DNA of 64,000 bases, from assembly GCA_963700395.1 (NCBI GenBank), contig CAVOXI010000005.1:168091-232090 (forward strand), written 5' to 3'. Source of the DNA: Prado023 sp963700395. GTDB lineage: Bacteria; Actinomycetota; Actinomycetes; S36-B12; CAIYMF01. A model generated the notes under the pieces. It ran no database searches and was not told the origin of the DNA. It saw nothing but the letters and a program-made list of their open reading frames with translations. The position numbers and the translations under genes were made by a program. This document shows, piece by piece, positions 16,138 to 26,317 of the stretch. Position 1 is the first letter of the stretch. Each line of letters starts with the position of its first letter.

Positions 16138-16830
16138 GTGGAACCCCGACCCGTCGCCGCGATCGTCCCCGCCGCCGGCTCGGGTGAGAGGCTGGGGGCG
16201 GGAGTCCCGAAGGCGATGGCCCTGCTTGCCGGAGAGCCGATCCTTGCCCACGCAGTGCGCGCGCTCGTCGCCGATCCCCGGGTCGGGCTGGTGGTCCTGG
16301 CCGCTCCCGAGGGCCTCGAGGACGCGATGGCCGCGCTGGCGGCCGCCCACTCGGGCGGGGTCCCCGTGGTGGCCGTGACCGGTGGTGCGACCCGGGCGGA
16401 GTCGGTGGCCCTGGCCCTGGTCGTGGTGCGCGACGGCTTCGACGTCGTGCTCGTGCACGATGCCGCCCGATGCCTCGTCCCGGCCGAGGTGGTCTCAGGG
16501 GTCATCGATGCGGTGATGGCCGGGGCGGGCGCGGTGGTCCCCGGGACGCCCGTCGTGGACACGATCCGGGAGCTCGGAGCCGACGGCGGGTCGCGCACCA
16601 TCGACCGCGCGTCGCTGAGGGCTGTGCAGACCCCCCAGGGGTTCGCGCCGGACGTCCTGCGCCGGGCGCACTCCACTGGTGATCCGGGGGCCACCGACGA
16701 CGCCGGGATGGTCGAGGCGCTCGGCCTCGATGTCGTCCTGGTGGCGGGGCATCCGCGCGCGTTCAAGGTGACGACCGCTCAGGACCTGCTCCTGGCCGAG
16801 GCCCTGCTCGCTGCGGAAGGAGAGCAATGA
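16138..16830 (+). CDS. ispD: 2-C-methyl-D-erythritol 4-phosphate cytidylyltransferase
   Basis: 230 residues. The CTP-binding loop PAAGSGERLGAGVPKA and VHDAARCLVP are diagnostic; VQTPQGF and DDAGMVE are the later conserved blocks. It makes CDP-methylerythritol in the MEP isoprenoid pathway. The usual Thr/Arg region TGGATRAESV is present. The stop overlaps the ispF ATG (ATGA), so the two are coupled. Confidence 0.95.
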   Translation: MEPRPVAAIVPAAGSGERLGAGVPKAMALLAGEPILAHAVRALVADPRVGLVVLAAPEGLEDAMAALAAAHSGGVPVVAVTGGATRAESVALALVVVRDGFDVVLVHDAARCLVPAEVVSGVIDAVMAGAGAVVPGTPVVDTIRELGADGGSRTIDRASLRAVQTPQGFAPDVLRRAHSTGDPGATDDAGMVEALGLDVVLVAGHPRAFKVTTAQDLLLAEALLAAEGEQ

Positions 16831-17318
16831 CCGCACTGCCCCTGGTCGGCATCGGGATGGACGTGCATCCGTATGCCGACCCTGCCCTGGGCCGTGAGCT
16901 CGCCCTGGCGTGCTTGGAATGGCCGGGGGAGAACGGCCTGGCCGGGCACTCCGATGCCGACGTCGCAGCGCACGCCGTCTGTGACGCGCTGCTCTCGGCC
17001 GCCGGGCTGGGTGACCTCGGGTCCAACTTCGGGACCGCCGAGCCGAGGTGGGCGGGGGCGTCAGGGGCAGCCCTGCTCGACGAGACGCTGCGCCGCCTGA
17101 CCGCCGCCGGGTTCACGATCGGCAACGTTGCAGTGCAGGTGATCGGCAACCGCCCGAAGGTGGGTCCGCGCCGCGCGGAGGCCCAGGCTGCGCTGTCGGC
17201 CGCACTCGGGGGTGCGACCGTGCGGCTGTCGGCCACCACCACGGACGGGCTCGGCCTGACCGGGCGGGGTGAGGGAATCGCCGCGCTCGCCACCGCCCTG
17301 GTGGTCCCGGCCCACTGA
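16827..17318 (+). CDS. ispF: 2-C-methyl-D-erythritol 2,4-cyclodiphosphate synthase
   Basis: 163 residues. The Zn ligands lie in GMDVHPY and GHSDADVAAHAVCDALL. ITTDGLGLTGRGEGI-like end (here TTTDGLGLTGRGEGI) matches the family. It cyclises CDP-ME 2-phosphate in the MEP pathway and often forms a complex with IspD and IspE. The standard length and adjacency to ispD make this firm. Confidence 0.96.
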   Translation: MTALPLVGIGMDVHPYADPALGRELALACLEWPGENGLAGHSDADVAAHAVCDALLSAAGLGDLGSNFGTAEPRWAGASGAALLDETLRRLTAAGFTIGNVAVQVIGNRPKVGPRRAEAQAALSAALGGATVRLSATTTDGLGLTGRGEGIAALATALVVPAH

Positions 17319-17415
17319 CCCCGCAGCAGTCGCGGTGGTCCGTCACCCTGCCTGAGGACGACGGCCACGACGTCACGCGCCGCTTCGGCGGCCCGTGGGG
17401 GTGGGGCCCGGCCGG

Positions 17416-17421
17416 TAGAAT
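17416..17421 (+). promoter_or_regulatory. -10 element of leaderless cysS
   Basis: TAGAAT ends 7 nt before GTG 17429. No ribosome site lies before the GTG. Confidence 0.55.
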
Positions 17422-17428
17422 CCCCCGG

Positions 17429-18841
17429 GTGAGCTTGAGACTGCATGACACCGCCACGCGCAGCACGCGCGAGTTCGTCCCCCTGGAAGCGGGCCGGGTG
17501 TCGATCTACGTCTGCGGGGCCACAGTGCAGTCCGCGCCGCACATCGGGCACATCCGCTCCGGGGTGAGCTTCGACATCCTGCGCAGGTGGCTGGTCGCCT
17601 CCGGGTACGACGTGACCTTCCTGCGCAACGTCACGGACATCGACGACAAGATCCTGGCCCGGGCACGTGAGGAGTCGCGCCCGTGGTGGGCCGTCGCCGG
17701 GTACTACGAGCGCGCGTTCGCCGAGGCGTACGCGATCCTCGGGTGCCTGCCCCCCACCCTCGAACCTCGGGCCACAGGCCATGTGCCGGCGATGATCACC
17801 CTGATGCAGCGGCTGATCGACTCGGGTCACGCCTACGCCTCTGACGGGGACGTCTACTTCGACGTCGCGTCCTTCCCGGAGTACGGCGCGCTGTCCGGGC
17901 AGCGGATCGCCGACATGCAGCCCGCCCAGGACGCGGACCCCAATGCGCGCAAGCGCGACGTCCGGGACTTCGCGCTGTGGAAGGGCACCCGCGACGACGG
18001 CCCCGGGTGGCAGACGCCGTGGGGCGTCGGGCGCCCCGGCTGGCACCTGGAGTGCTCGGCCATGGCCGGGATGTACCTGGGCAGCGCGTTCGACATCCAC
18101 GGCGGTGGCCTGGACCTGGTGTTCCCGCACCACGAGAACGAGATCGCCCAGTCACGGGCGGCCGGCGACGGCTTCGCCCAGTACTGGATGCACAACGCGT
18201 GGGTGACCACGGCCGGCGAGAAGATGAGCAAGTCCCTGGGCAACTCCCTGCTGGTCACCGAGGTGGTCAAGCGCGTGCGGCCGGTGGAGCTGCGGTTCTA
18301 CCTGGGGTCGGCCCACTACCGCTCGCACATCGAGTTCTCGGAGGGCGCGCTCGCTGACGCCGCCGCCGGCTACCGCCGGCTCGAGGGCTTCGTCGAGCGG
18401 GCGGTCGAGCGCGTCGGCCCTGGATCGGCAGGCGTGGGCCGCGACGGGCTTCCCGAGGCGTTCGTGGCCGCGATGGACGACGACCTCGGGGTCCCCGCGG
18501 CGCTGGCCGTCGTGCATGAGACCGTGTCCGAGGGCAACCGGCTGCTGGCCGACCGCGCGAGCTCGGATGCCGAGCTGGTGACCCTGCTGCGGTCGGTGCG
18601 CGGCATGCTGGCGATCATCGGCGTCGATCCGCTGGACGCGCACTGGGGCGGGGGCTCGGGGAGCTCGGACGCGGCGCACGTCGTCCTCGACCTGCTCATC
18701 AGGGAGCGCCTGGCGGCGCGGCAGGCCGCCCGCGCCGAACGGGACTTCGCGGCTGCAGATGCGGTGCGCGACTCACTTCGGGCGGCGGGAGTCCTCATCG
18801 AGGACACCCCCGATGGCCCGCGCTGGTCACTGGAGGCGTGA
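17429..18841 (+). CDS. cysS: Cysteinyl-tRNA synthetase
   Basis: 470 residues. The class I HIGH motif is CGATVQSAPHIGHIRSG, in which the Cys is a zinc ligand; WHLECSAMAGMYLG and GGGLDLVFPHHENEIAQS carry other ligands; KMSKSLGN is the second signature. The C-terminal helical bundle and the RRE DFAAADAVRDSL-type block are intact. It charges tRNA-Cys. The synteny ispD-ispF-cysS-rlmB is conserved in actinomycetes. Confidence 0.97.
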   Translation: MSLRLHDTATRSTREFVPLEAGRVSIYVCGATVQSAPHIGHIRSGVSFDILRRWLVASGYDVTFLRNVTDIDDKILARAREESRPWWAVAGYYERAFAEAYAILGCLPPTLEPRATGHVPAMITLMQRLIDSGHAYASDGDVYFDVASFPEYGALSGQRIADMQPAQDADPNARKRDVRDFALWKGTRDDGPGWQTPWGVGRPGWHLECSAMAGMYLGSAFDIHGGGLDLVFPHHENEIAQSRAAGDGFAQYWMHNAWVTTAGEKMSKSLGNSLLVTEVVKRVRPVELRFYLGSAHYRSHIEFSEGALADAAAGYRRLEGFVERAVERVGPGSAGVGRDGLPEAFVAAMDDDLGVPAALAVVHETVSEGNRLLADRASSDAELVTLLRSVRGMLAIIGVDPLDAHWGGGSGSSDAAHVVLDLLIRERLAARQAARAERDFAAADAVRDSLRAAGVLIEDTPDGPRWSLEA

Positions 18842-19827
18842 TGGCAGGCAATTCGCAACGGCGTGGGGCGACCCGCAGGCCGGGCTCGAAGAAGGGCCAG
18901 GTCGTGGGCTCGGGCGGCCAGCCGCGTCAGAAGCTCGAGGGCCGGGGCCCGACGCCCAAGGCTGAGGAGCGCCCAGGGCACACGGCGTACCGGCGCGCGC
19001 GCTCCGCGGAGAAGCACGCCTCCAAGGGCACCGGCGGCCGCGGTGGCTCGAGGCCAGGACCCGGGCGCAGCGCCAAGAAACCTGCCAACGAGGCGGTGGC
19101 GGGGCGCAACTCGGTGCTCGAGGCGCTGCAGGCCGGCATCCCGGCGTCCGCCCTGCAGGTGCAGCAGTACCTCGACGCGGACGACCGTGTGCGCGAGGCC
19201 ATGAAGCTCGCTGTCGGCCGGGGGATCCCGCTGCTGGAGACCACGCGCGGCGACCTCGACCGCCTCAGCGGCGGCGCGGTCCACCAGGGCATCGTGCTGC
19301 AGGTCCCGCCGTACAAGTACGCCGACCCCGAGGACCTCCTGGCGGTGGCCCTCGCCTCCGGCACCCAGCCCCTGTTCGTCGTCCTTGACGGTGTCACCGA
19401 CCCGCGGAACCTCGGTGCGGTGGTCCGCTCGGCGGCCGCCTTCGGCGCCCATGGCGTGGTGGTCCCGGAGCGCCGTGCGGCGGGCATGACCGCCTCGGCG
19501 TGGAAGACCTCAGCAGGGGCGGCGTCTCGTGTTCCCGTTGCCCGGGCCACCAACCTCGTGCGCTGGCTCGTGGCCGCCCAGAAGTCCGGCGCCACCGTCA
19601 TCGGCCTGGCCATGGGCGGCGGGATGGAGCTGCCGGACCTCGACCCGGCCGTCACCACGGGTCCGCTGGTCATCGTCGTGGGCAGCGAGGGCAAGGGCCT
19701 GGGTCACCTGGTGTCCCAGACCTGCGACCACCTCGTCGCCATCCCGATGGATGCCACGACGGAGTCCCTCAATGCCGGTGTCGCGGCCGGTATCGCGCTG
19801 TACTCGGTGGCCACCGCCCGCCGCTGA
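18841..19827 (+). CDS. rlmB: 23S rRNA 2'-O-ribose methyltransferase, SpoU family (RlmB-like)
   Basis: 328 residues from ATG 18841, overlapping the cysS stop by one base. The first ~80 residues are a Gly/Arg/Lys-rich extension usual in actinobacterial members. The substrate-binding domain starts at AVAGRNSVLEALQA. SpoU motifs are DPRNLGAVVRSAAAFG, IVVGSEGKGL and IPMDATTESLNAGVAAGIAL (knotted SAM site). It methylates G2251 of 23S rRNA in E. coli; the target here is inferred. Confidence 0.92.
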   Translation: MAGNSQRRGATRRPGSKKGQVVGSGGQPRQKLEGRGPTPKAEERPGHTAYRRARSAEKHASKGTGGRGGSRPGPGRSAKKPANEAVAGRNSVLEALQAGIPASALQVQQYLDADDRVREAMKLAVGRGIPLLETTRGDLDRLSGGAVHQGIVLQVPPYKYADPEDLLAVALASGTQPLFVVLDGVTDPRNLGAVVRSAAAFGAHGVVVPERRAAGMTASAWKTSAGAASRVPVARATNLVRWLVAAQKSGATVIGLAMGGGMELPDLDPAVTTGPLVIVVGSEGKGLGHLVSQTCDHLVAIPMDATTESLNAGVAAGIALYSVATARR

Positions 19828-19838
19828 CGCGCCACCGG

Positions 19839-19858
19839 CCGGCGTGCGCCGACGCCGG
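19839..19858 (+). terminator. Short hairpin after rlmB
   Basis: CCGGCGT (19839-19845) pairs with ACGCCGG (19852-19858), 12 nt past the stop. It is modest in size and has no T run. Confidence 0.45.
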
Positions 19859-19917
19859 TCAACTCTGAGGCGCGTCTGCCGCCGCAGACTTGGAGTGAAT
19901 CGCGGCGTGGCTGGCGG

Positions 19918-19923
19918 TAGCGT
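19918..19923 (+). promoter_or_regulatory. -10 element of leaderless esterase gene
   Basis: TAGCGT ends 6 nt before ATG 19930. Confidence 0.45.
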
Positions 19924-19929
19924 GCTGGG

Positions 19930-20786
19930 ATGCAGACGGGTGGCCGTGGGACCCAGCACCGGCCGTGGGCCTCGACCATCACGGGGCGGGTGGACGTCAC
20001 CCACCTGCTGCGCTCCGGCCAGCGCCGAGCGCTGCGCATCTACCTGCCGCCCGGTTACGAGGACACGGACCGTACGTATCCGGTGCTCTACATGTTCGAC
20101 GGCCAGAACCTGTTCGACCGAACCACGACCACCTACGGGATGGAGTGGGGGATCGACGAGACGATCGAGGACCTCGTGGTCGCCGGTCGCTCCCCGGGGT
20201 GGTGGTGGTCGGCATCGACTCCGCGTCGGGGCCCTCGCAGCGCTACGCGGAGTACAGCGCGTGGGACTGGATGCTCGACGGGGTGCCGGTGGTCGCCGAC
20301 GGGGCAGCGACTGGGGACTTCCTCGTCGACCAGGTGATCCCCTACGTGCAGGCGACCTACCGGGTGGCTCGCGACCGGTCCCGAGTGGGGCTGTCGGGCT
20401 CGTCGATGGGCGGCTACATGACACTGTTCGTGGGAGCACGGCACCCGGAGCTCTTCGGACGGCTCCTGGCCTTCTCCCCTGTCGTGCTCGACGAGCCCAT
20501 GGTCGGCCACGAGTTGCGCGACTTCGTCCTCCACCGCGGCTTCGACGCCGGGACGTGGGTCTATCTCGACATGGGGGACGCGGAGGAGCTGTCCTACATC
20601 GACCACCCCGACAGGGTCGTGGAGAATCTCGCCGAGACCACGACTGCGGTTGCGAACTCCGTGCGTCCCCCCACCTGGCTGGTGAGCAGGGTCATCCCGG
20701 GGGCCGCGCACGACGAGCCGGCGTGGGGTGCGAGGTTCGCCGAGGTGCTGCTGTGGGCGTTCGGCGACGGGCCGGTCCCGGAGTAG
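19930..20786 (+). CDS. Esterase-D/enterochelin-esterase-like alpha/beta hydrolase, one frame break
   Basis: The N-terminal part (RRALRIYLPPGYEDTDRTYP, LYMFDGQNLFD) reads in one frame to about 20198, and the rest (VVVVGIDSASGPSQRYAEY, GLSGSSMGGYMTLF nucleophile elbow, PGAAHDEPAW with the catalytic His) in the next. The break is a missing G in a CCCCGGGG run; five Gs would give SPGVVVVGID. The fold is PF00756 esterase, 285 residues when joined. The substrate is unknown. It converges closely on the DUF4032 gene. I consider the break probably artefactual. Confidence 0.75.
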
Positions 20787-20789
20787 CAG

Positions 20790-22040
20790 TCAGGCGCTGG
20801 CGTCCACGTCGTCGGGCTGGTCGGGATGGTCCACCGGGGGGCCCAGGACAGCGGCCTCGTCCGGCTTGTCACGCAGGACTGTGGCCACGTAGTCGTCGGT
20901 GGCCACCTCGAGTCCCACGTCCGAGCCCGAGCGCTCCGAGGTGTACCACCGGTGCGTCAGCACCTCGTGCACCAGCTCCGGGGCCTCGAACTTGCCGCGC
21001 AGCTCGTGGGGGATCCGCTGCAGGACCCCCTCATAGACGTCGGAGACCCAGCGCCGCGCGGCGGCGTGCTCGTCCTGGTCGAGCCCCGCGACGTACCGGT
21101 AGGAGTCGATGTCGTTGAGCAGGCGGCGGGCCTGGTTCTCGTGCATCTCCAGGCCCGTCAGGTGCATCATCCGCCGACGGTGGTGCCCGGCGTCGACGAC
21201 CTTGGGTCGGACGCGGATGGTCGAGCCCCCGTCGCTGGCGTCGGCCGTCAGCTCGGCGACGTCGAATCCGAGCCCGTTGAGCGTCCTGAGCAGGGTGTGG
21301 ATCTGGTAGCGGTCCGTGCTCGACACGGTCACGGCGTCGTTGAGGGTCATCCACAGGTGGTCGTACCGGCGCTGGAAGTCGGCACCGACCTCCGCCGGGT
21401 CGAGGGAGTCGGGGACCATGCCGCCGGCCTGGAGGTCCATGAGCTCGCCCATGACGTTCATGGCCGCGGTGTCCATGTCATAGGCGCGCTGGCCGCGTGA
21501 GAGCGACTCGTGCAGCTCGCCGGTCTCGGCGTCCACCAGGTGGGCCGAGAACGCCCCGGCGTCGCGCAGGAAGAGGGTGTTCGACAGGGAGCAGTCGTTC
21601 CAGGCGAAGCCGAGCAGGTGCAGGCGGACGATGAGCAGGACCAGCGCATCGAGCAGCCGCTCCCACGTGTCGGGCGCCAGTGTCGGCTTGACCAGCGCCC
21701 GGTAGGGCAGGGAGAACGAGAGGTGGCGGGTGATCAGCGCCGCCGGCAGGTCCTCGCCGTCGGCGTCCACCCGCCCGGCGATGACCCCCACCGGCTCGAC
21801 GCACGGGGCGCCGAGCCGGCGGAGGTCGAACAGGAGCTCGTACTCGCGCCGGGCGTAGGACTCCTCAATCTCCTTGACCGCGAAGACCGCACCGTTGACG
21901 CGGACGAACCTCACGGTGTGCCGGGAGATGCCCCGCGGCAGCGCCACGGTGTCCTCGGCGGGCCAGAGCTCCAGGGCGGTGCCCCAGGGCAGGAAGAGCA
22001 GGTCTGGCTCCGCCGCGGTGGCCGTGGCGCGCAGCGGCAT
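20790..22040 (-). CDS. DUF4032 protein (kinase-like fold)
   Basis: 416 residues. FVRVNGAVFAVKEIEESYA looks like the ATP-lysine strand of a kinase-like fold, and HLLGFAWNDCSLSNTLFLRD like a catalytic loop with Asp/Asn, followed by LVDAETGEL. The C-terminal DUF4032 region holds EVLTHRWYTSERSGSDVGLE. The role in actinomycetes is unknown, but the gene is regularly paired with the MsiK-type ATPase, as here, suggesting a link to sugar uptake. Start ATG 22040 has GGGAGG. Confidence 0.82.
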   Translation of the reverse strand: MPLRATATAAEPDLLFLPWGTALELWPAEDTVALPRGISRHTVRFVRVNGAVFAVKEIEESYARREYELLFDLRRLGAPCVEPVGVIAGRVDADGEDLPAALITRHLSFSLPYRALVKPTLAPDTWERLLDALVLLIVRLHLLGFAWNDCSLSNTLFLRDAGAFSAHLVDAETGELHESLSRGQRAYDMDTAAMNVMGELMDLQAGGMVPDSLDPAEVGADFQRRYDHLWMTLNDAVTVSSTDRYQIHTLLRTLNGLGFDVAELTADASDGGSTIRVRPKVVDAGHHRRRMMHLTGLEMHENQARRLLNDIDSYRYVAGLDQDEHAAARRWVSDVYEGVLQRIPHELRGKFEAPELVHEVLTHRWYTSERSGSDVGLEVATDDYVATVLRDKPDEAAVLGPPVDHPDQPDDVDASA

Positions 22041-22063
22041 GCAGGGCCTCCCAGCGGCCGGGG

Positions 22064-23158
22064 TCAGTAGTGCAGGCGGAGTCCGGTCTCGGGATCGAAC
22101 AGGTGCATGCGGTTGGGCACGATCTCGATGCCCATCATCTGGCCGCGCTGGGGAGGGACGCGCCCGTCGGTGCGGACCGTGATCTGCTGCGTGCCGCCGC
22201 CGGTGAGCTTGACGTCGCTGTAGACGTAGGCGTCGGCGCCGAGGCTCTCGACGAGGCTGACCTCGACGGGCCAGGACTCCTCACCGTCGCTGACCCGGAT
22301 GTCCTCGGGGCGGAACCCGAGGACGACGCTCTTGCGCCCCAGCTGGGCCAGCTCGGTCAGGGCCGCGCCGGGGATGTGGACGTTCTTGCCGCCGAGGGTC
22401 ACAGTGCCGTCATGGATCGGGACCTCGATGACGTTCATCGCAGGCGATCCGATGAAGCCGGCGACGAAGACGTTCTTGGGGGTGTCGTAGAGGTCCTGGG
22501 GGGTGCCGACCTGCATGAGGAGGCCGTCCTTGAGCACGGCGATGCGGTCGCCCATGGTCATGGCCTCGGTCTGGTCGTGGGTGACGTAGACGGTGGTGAC
22601 CCCGAGGTCGCGCTGGAGCTTGGCGATCTGGGTGCGGGTCTGCACGCGCAGCTTCGCGTCGAGGTTGGACAGCGGCTCGTCCATGAGGAACACCTGCGGG
22701 TTGCGCACGATCGCCCGGCCCATGGCCACGCGCTGGCGCTGGCCGCCGGACATGGCCTTGGGCTTGCGGTCCAGGTAGGGCTCGAGGTCCAGGATCTTGG
22801 CGGCGTCCTGCACGCGCTTCTCGATCTCGGACTTGTCCATGCCGGCGATCTGCAGGGCGAAGCCCATGTTCTCGCGCACGGTCATGTGCGGGTACAGGGC
22901 GTAGGACTGGAACACCATCGCGATGTCGCGGTCCTTCGGGGCGAGGTTGGTGACGTCGCGCTCGCCGATGAAGATCGCGCCCTCGTTGACCTCCTCCAGC
23001 CCGGCGAGCATGCGCAGGCAGGTCGACTTCCCGCATCCCGACGGTCCGACGAGGACCAGGAACTCCTTGTCGTGGACCTCGAGGTCCAGCTTGTTCAACG
23101 CCGGCTTCGTCGACCCCGGGTAGATCCGGGTGGCGCCCTTGAACGTCACAGTGGCCAT
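22064..23158 (-). CDS. msiK: MsiK/UgpC-type ABC transporter ATPase
   Basis: 364 residues. Walker A GPSGCGKST, Q loop FQSYALYPHM, signature MSGGQRQRV, Walker B VFLMDEP and the C-terminal TOBE/MalK regulatory domain (GFRPEDIRV, NRMHLFDPETG) are complete. It has no permease neighbours. In Streptomyces, MsiK energises several sugar importers; that shared role is plausible here, though two more dedicated ATPases lie nearby. It is followed by DUF4032 on the same strand. Confidence 0.88.
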   Translation of the reverse strand: MATVTFKGATRIYPGSTKPALNKLDLEVHDKEFLVLVGPSGCGKSTCLRMLAGLEEVNEGAIFIGERDVTNLAPKDRDIAMVFQSYALYPHMTVRENMGFALQIAGMDKSEIEKRVQDAAKILDLEPYLDRKPKAMSGGQRQRVAMGRAIVRNPQVFLMDEPLSNLDAKLRVQTRTQIAKLQRDLGVTTVYVTHDQTEAMTMGDRIAVLKDGLLMQVGTPQDLYDTPKNVFVAGFIGSPAMNVIEVPIHDGTVTLGGKNVHIPGAALTELAQLGRKSVVLGFRPEDIRVSDGEESWPVEVSLVESLGADAYVYSDVKLTGGGTQQITVRTDGRVPPQRGQMMGIEIVPNRMHLFDPETGLRLHY

Positions 23159-23341
23159 GATTCCTCGTTCCCTTCACCGGCAGGTACGTGCCGGACGATC
23201 CGTGTGGAAGGTGGTGCGGTCCGCGGATGCGGTCCGTGGCCAAGAATAGAGGGGCGACGCACGGGATGGGCGGTTCCCGGGCCGATTCGGGCTCGATCAC
23301 GTCACGATCCCGTCAGCGGCGGCTGGCGAGCGCCGGGTGCC

Positions 23342-23347
23342 TAGGAT
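23342..23347 (+). promoter_or_regulatory. -10 element of leaderless membrane-hydrolase gene
   Basis: TAGGAT ends 7 nt before ATG 23355. Confidence 0.5.
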
Positions 23348-23354
23348 CAGCGCC

Positions 23355-24302
23355 ATGCAGTGGGTGTCTCGCGGGCTGGCGGCCGTCGGGCTGGTCCTGG
23401 TCGGATGGGTGCTCCTGACCGCGTTCCCGGCGGTCGTGCACGGGCATCCGGCGTACGCCGTCATGCTGCTGCTGACCGCCCTGGGCTGCCTCTGGGCGCT
23501 GTGGATCCACCGGCGGCGCCGGGACCCACTCACGGGCTGGCGCAGGGTGGGTTCGGTCGCGCTGGCCGTGGGCGCTGTGGGGTGGCTGGTCGTGGTGTGG
23601 TGGTTGCGCCCGTTCAGCGCCCAGGAGCCCGCCCTGACCGCGATGGAGTCCGACGCCGCCGTGACCGTCACCGAGTCAGCCACGCGGATCGTGCTGACGC
23701 CCACTGGGGCCCCGTCCGATGTTGGGGTCTTCTTCCAGCCGGGTGCCAAGGTGGAGGCGCGTGCGTACGCGGCGGTCCTGCGCCCCCTGGCGGAGGCCGG
23801 TCACACCGTGGTGATCGCGAAGCAGCCGCTGGGCATAGCGTTCCTGTCGACCCGAGCCTTCGAGTCGGTGCAGTCGTCGACCCCTGGGGTGAGCCAGTGG
23901 GTCGTCGCCGGCCACAGCCTCGGTGGGACCGTCGCCGCGATGGAGGCGCAGGACCACGGCGCAGCCGCGGGTGCAGAGCAACCGGTGGTCGGGCTGCTGC
24001 TGCATGCGTCCTACCCGGCCAGCGACCTGAGCCGCATGGCGGGGATGTCCGTCCTGAGCGTCTACGGCACCAACGACGGGCTGGCCACCCCCGACGACAT
24101 CGAGGCGTCGCGGGCGGACCTGCCCCCGTCGGCGGAGTTCGTCCCGGTCGAGGGCGGGGTCCACGCCTACTTCGGCGACTACGGCCCCCAGCCCGGCGAT
24201 GGCCAGTCAACCATCAGCCACGACGAGGCGCGCACCCAGATCTCGAACGCGAGCGTCGAGTTCGTCACTGGACTGGCGGCGGCCCAGGCGGTTGCTCCCT
24301 GA
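23355..24302 (+). CDS. Membrane-anchored alpha/beta hydrolase
   Basis: 315 residues. Three hydrophobic segments occupy roughly residues 5-95 (LAAVGLVLVGWVLLTAF, YAVMLLLTALGCLWALWI, VALAVGAVGWLVVVWWL). The hydrolase domain follows, with VVAGHSLGGTVAAME as nucleophile elbow, YGTNDGLATPDDI as the acid region and VEGGVHAYFGDYG as the His region. It matches the DLH/alpha-beta hydrolase 5 group; the catalytic domain should face outside. The substrate is unknown. No RBS, consistent with leaderless start. Confidence 0.78.
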   Translation: MQWVSRGLAAVGLVLVGWVLLTAFPAVVHGHPAYAVMLLLTALGCLWALWIHRRRRDPLTGWRRVGSVALAVGAVGWLVVVWWLRPFSAQEPALTAMESDAAVTVTESATRIVLTPTGAPSDVGVFFQPGAKVEARAYAAVLRPLAEAGHTVVIAKQPLGIAFLSTRAFESVQSSTPGVSQWVVAGHSLGGTVAAMEAQDHGAAAGAEQPVVGLLLHASYPASDLSRMAGMSVLSVYGTNDGLATPDDIEASRADLPPSAEFVPVEGGVHAYFGDYGPQPGDGQSTISHDEARTQISNASVEFVTGLAAAQAVAP

Positions 24303-24362
24303 GCCGACCAGGCTCGGGCCGGTGGCTCCTGGGCCCGTCCGTACGCTCGGGCGGGCCTGCCC

Positions 24363-25034
24363 CTACTGCTGGGACTGGCCCGAGTCGGCCAGACCCTTGG
24401 CCAGAGCCCCAGCGGCGATGCCGGCGCGGAGCTTGTCGGCGTCCTCCTGGGACATGATGCCGTTCGCGACCGCGAGGTCGAGCAGCTGGCCCACATCGGT
24501 GATCCCGACAGCTGAGGCCATGCTCTTCAACGAGTCCGGGATCGGCAGCTCCGACAGCGGGACGTCGAGTCCCTGGGGGGCCTGGCCATCCGGAGCCGTC
24601 GCGTCGGGTGCAGCGCCGTCAGGCGTGGTCGCGTCGGGGGTGGTGCCGTCCGGCGTGGACGGGGGGGTGACCCCGCCGAGGTTCAGGTCGCCGGAGGCCA
24701 GCTGGGAGGCCGCCGAGAAGATCGGGTTCTGCGAGATCTGCCAGGCCGCGACGCCCAGGACCAGGGCAACCGCAGAGGTGACCGCGGCGATCGCGACTGC
24801 CACCCGGGTGCGGGTGCGCTGGCTGCGGTACTTGGCCTCCCACGCGTCGGCCGCCGGGTTGCCGGGGAGGTAGCCCGGGCCGAAGGCGGAACCCGGGACG
24901 GGGCCGTAACCCGGGCCGAACCCGGGGGCGTACCCCGGCGCGTAGCCCGGTGCCCCTCCCGTGGGGGGGTAGGGCCGCGGGATCGCGGTCGTGTCGTGCT
25001 GCTCGGGCGCGGGGGGCGTGTACATGTCAGTCAC
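24363..25034 (-). CDS. Pro/Gly/Tyr-rich membrane protein, unknown function
   Basis: 223 residues. A cytosolic head rich in PGYAPGYAPGFGPGYG repeats is followed by one membrane helix (VAVAIAAVTSAVALVLGVAAW) and an outer Pro/Asp/Thr-rich linker (TTPDATTPDGAAPDA). A short helical C-terminal domain (ITDVGQLLDLAVANGIMSQE) ends it. This head is common in actinobacterial membrane proteins and is not diagnostic. GTG 25034 is preferred because GACAAT sits 6 nt upstream; ATG 25025 is an alternative. Confidence 0.65.
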   Translation of the reverse strand: MTDMYTPPAPEQHDTTAIPRPYPPTGGAPGYAPGYAPGFGPGYGPVPGSAFGPGYLPGNPAADAWEAKYRSQRTRTRVAVAIAAVTSAVALVLGVAAWQISQNPIFSAASQLASGDLNLGGVTPPSTPDGTTPDATTPDGAAPDATAPDGQAPQGLDVPLSELPIPDSLKSMASAVGITDVGQLLDLAVANGIMSQEDADKLRAGIAAGALAKGLADSGQSQQ

Positions 25035-25040
25035 GCAACA

Positions 25041-25046
25041 ATTGTC
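25041..25046 (-). promoter_or_regulatory. -10 element of leaderless start at 25034
   Basis: GACAAT on the minus strand ends 6 nt before GTG 25034. Confidence 0.4.
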
Positions 25047-25059
25047 ACCCACGCACGAC

Positions 25060-25088
25060 GGTGCCCCGACGCGTTGCGTCAGGGCACC
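25060..25088 (-). terminator. Hairpin ending the maltodextrin operon
   Basis: GGTGCCC/GGGCACC arms with an inner GACGC/GCGTC stem and a GTT loop lie 19 nt after the malK stop. Confidence 0.65.
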
Positions 25089-25106
25089 GATCGTCAGGTG
25101 TTCGGA

Positions 25107-26306
<1,200 letters not shown>

Positions 26307-26317
26307 AGCACTCCTGT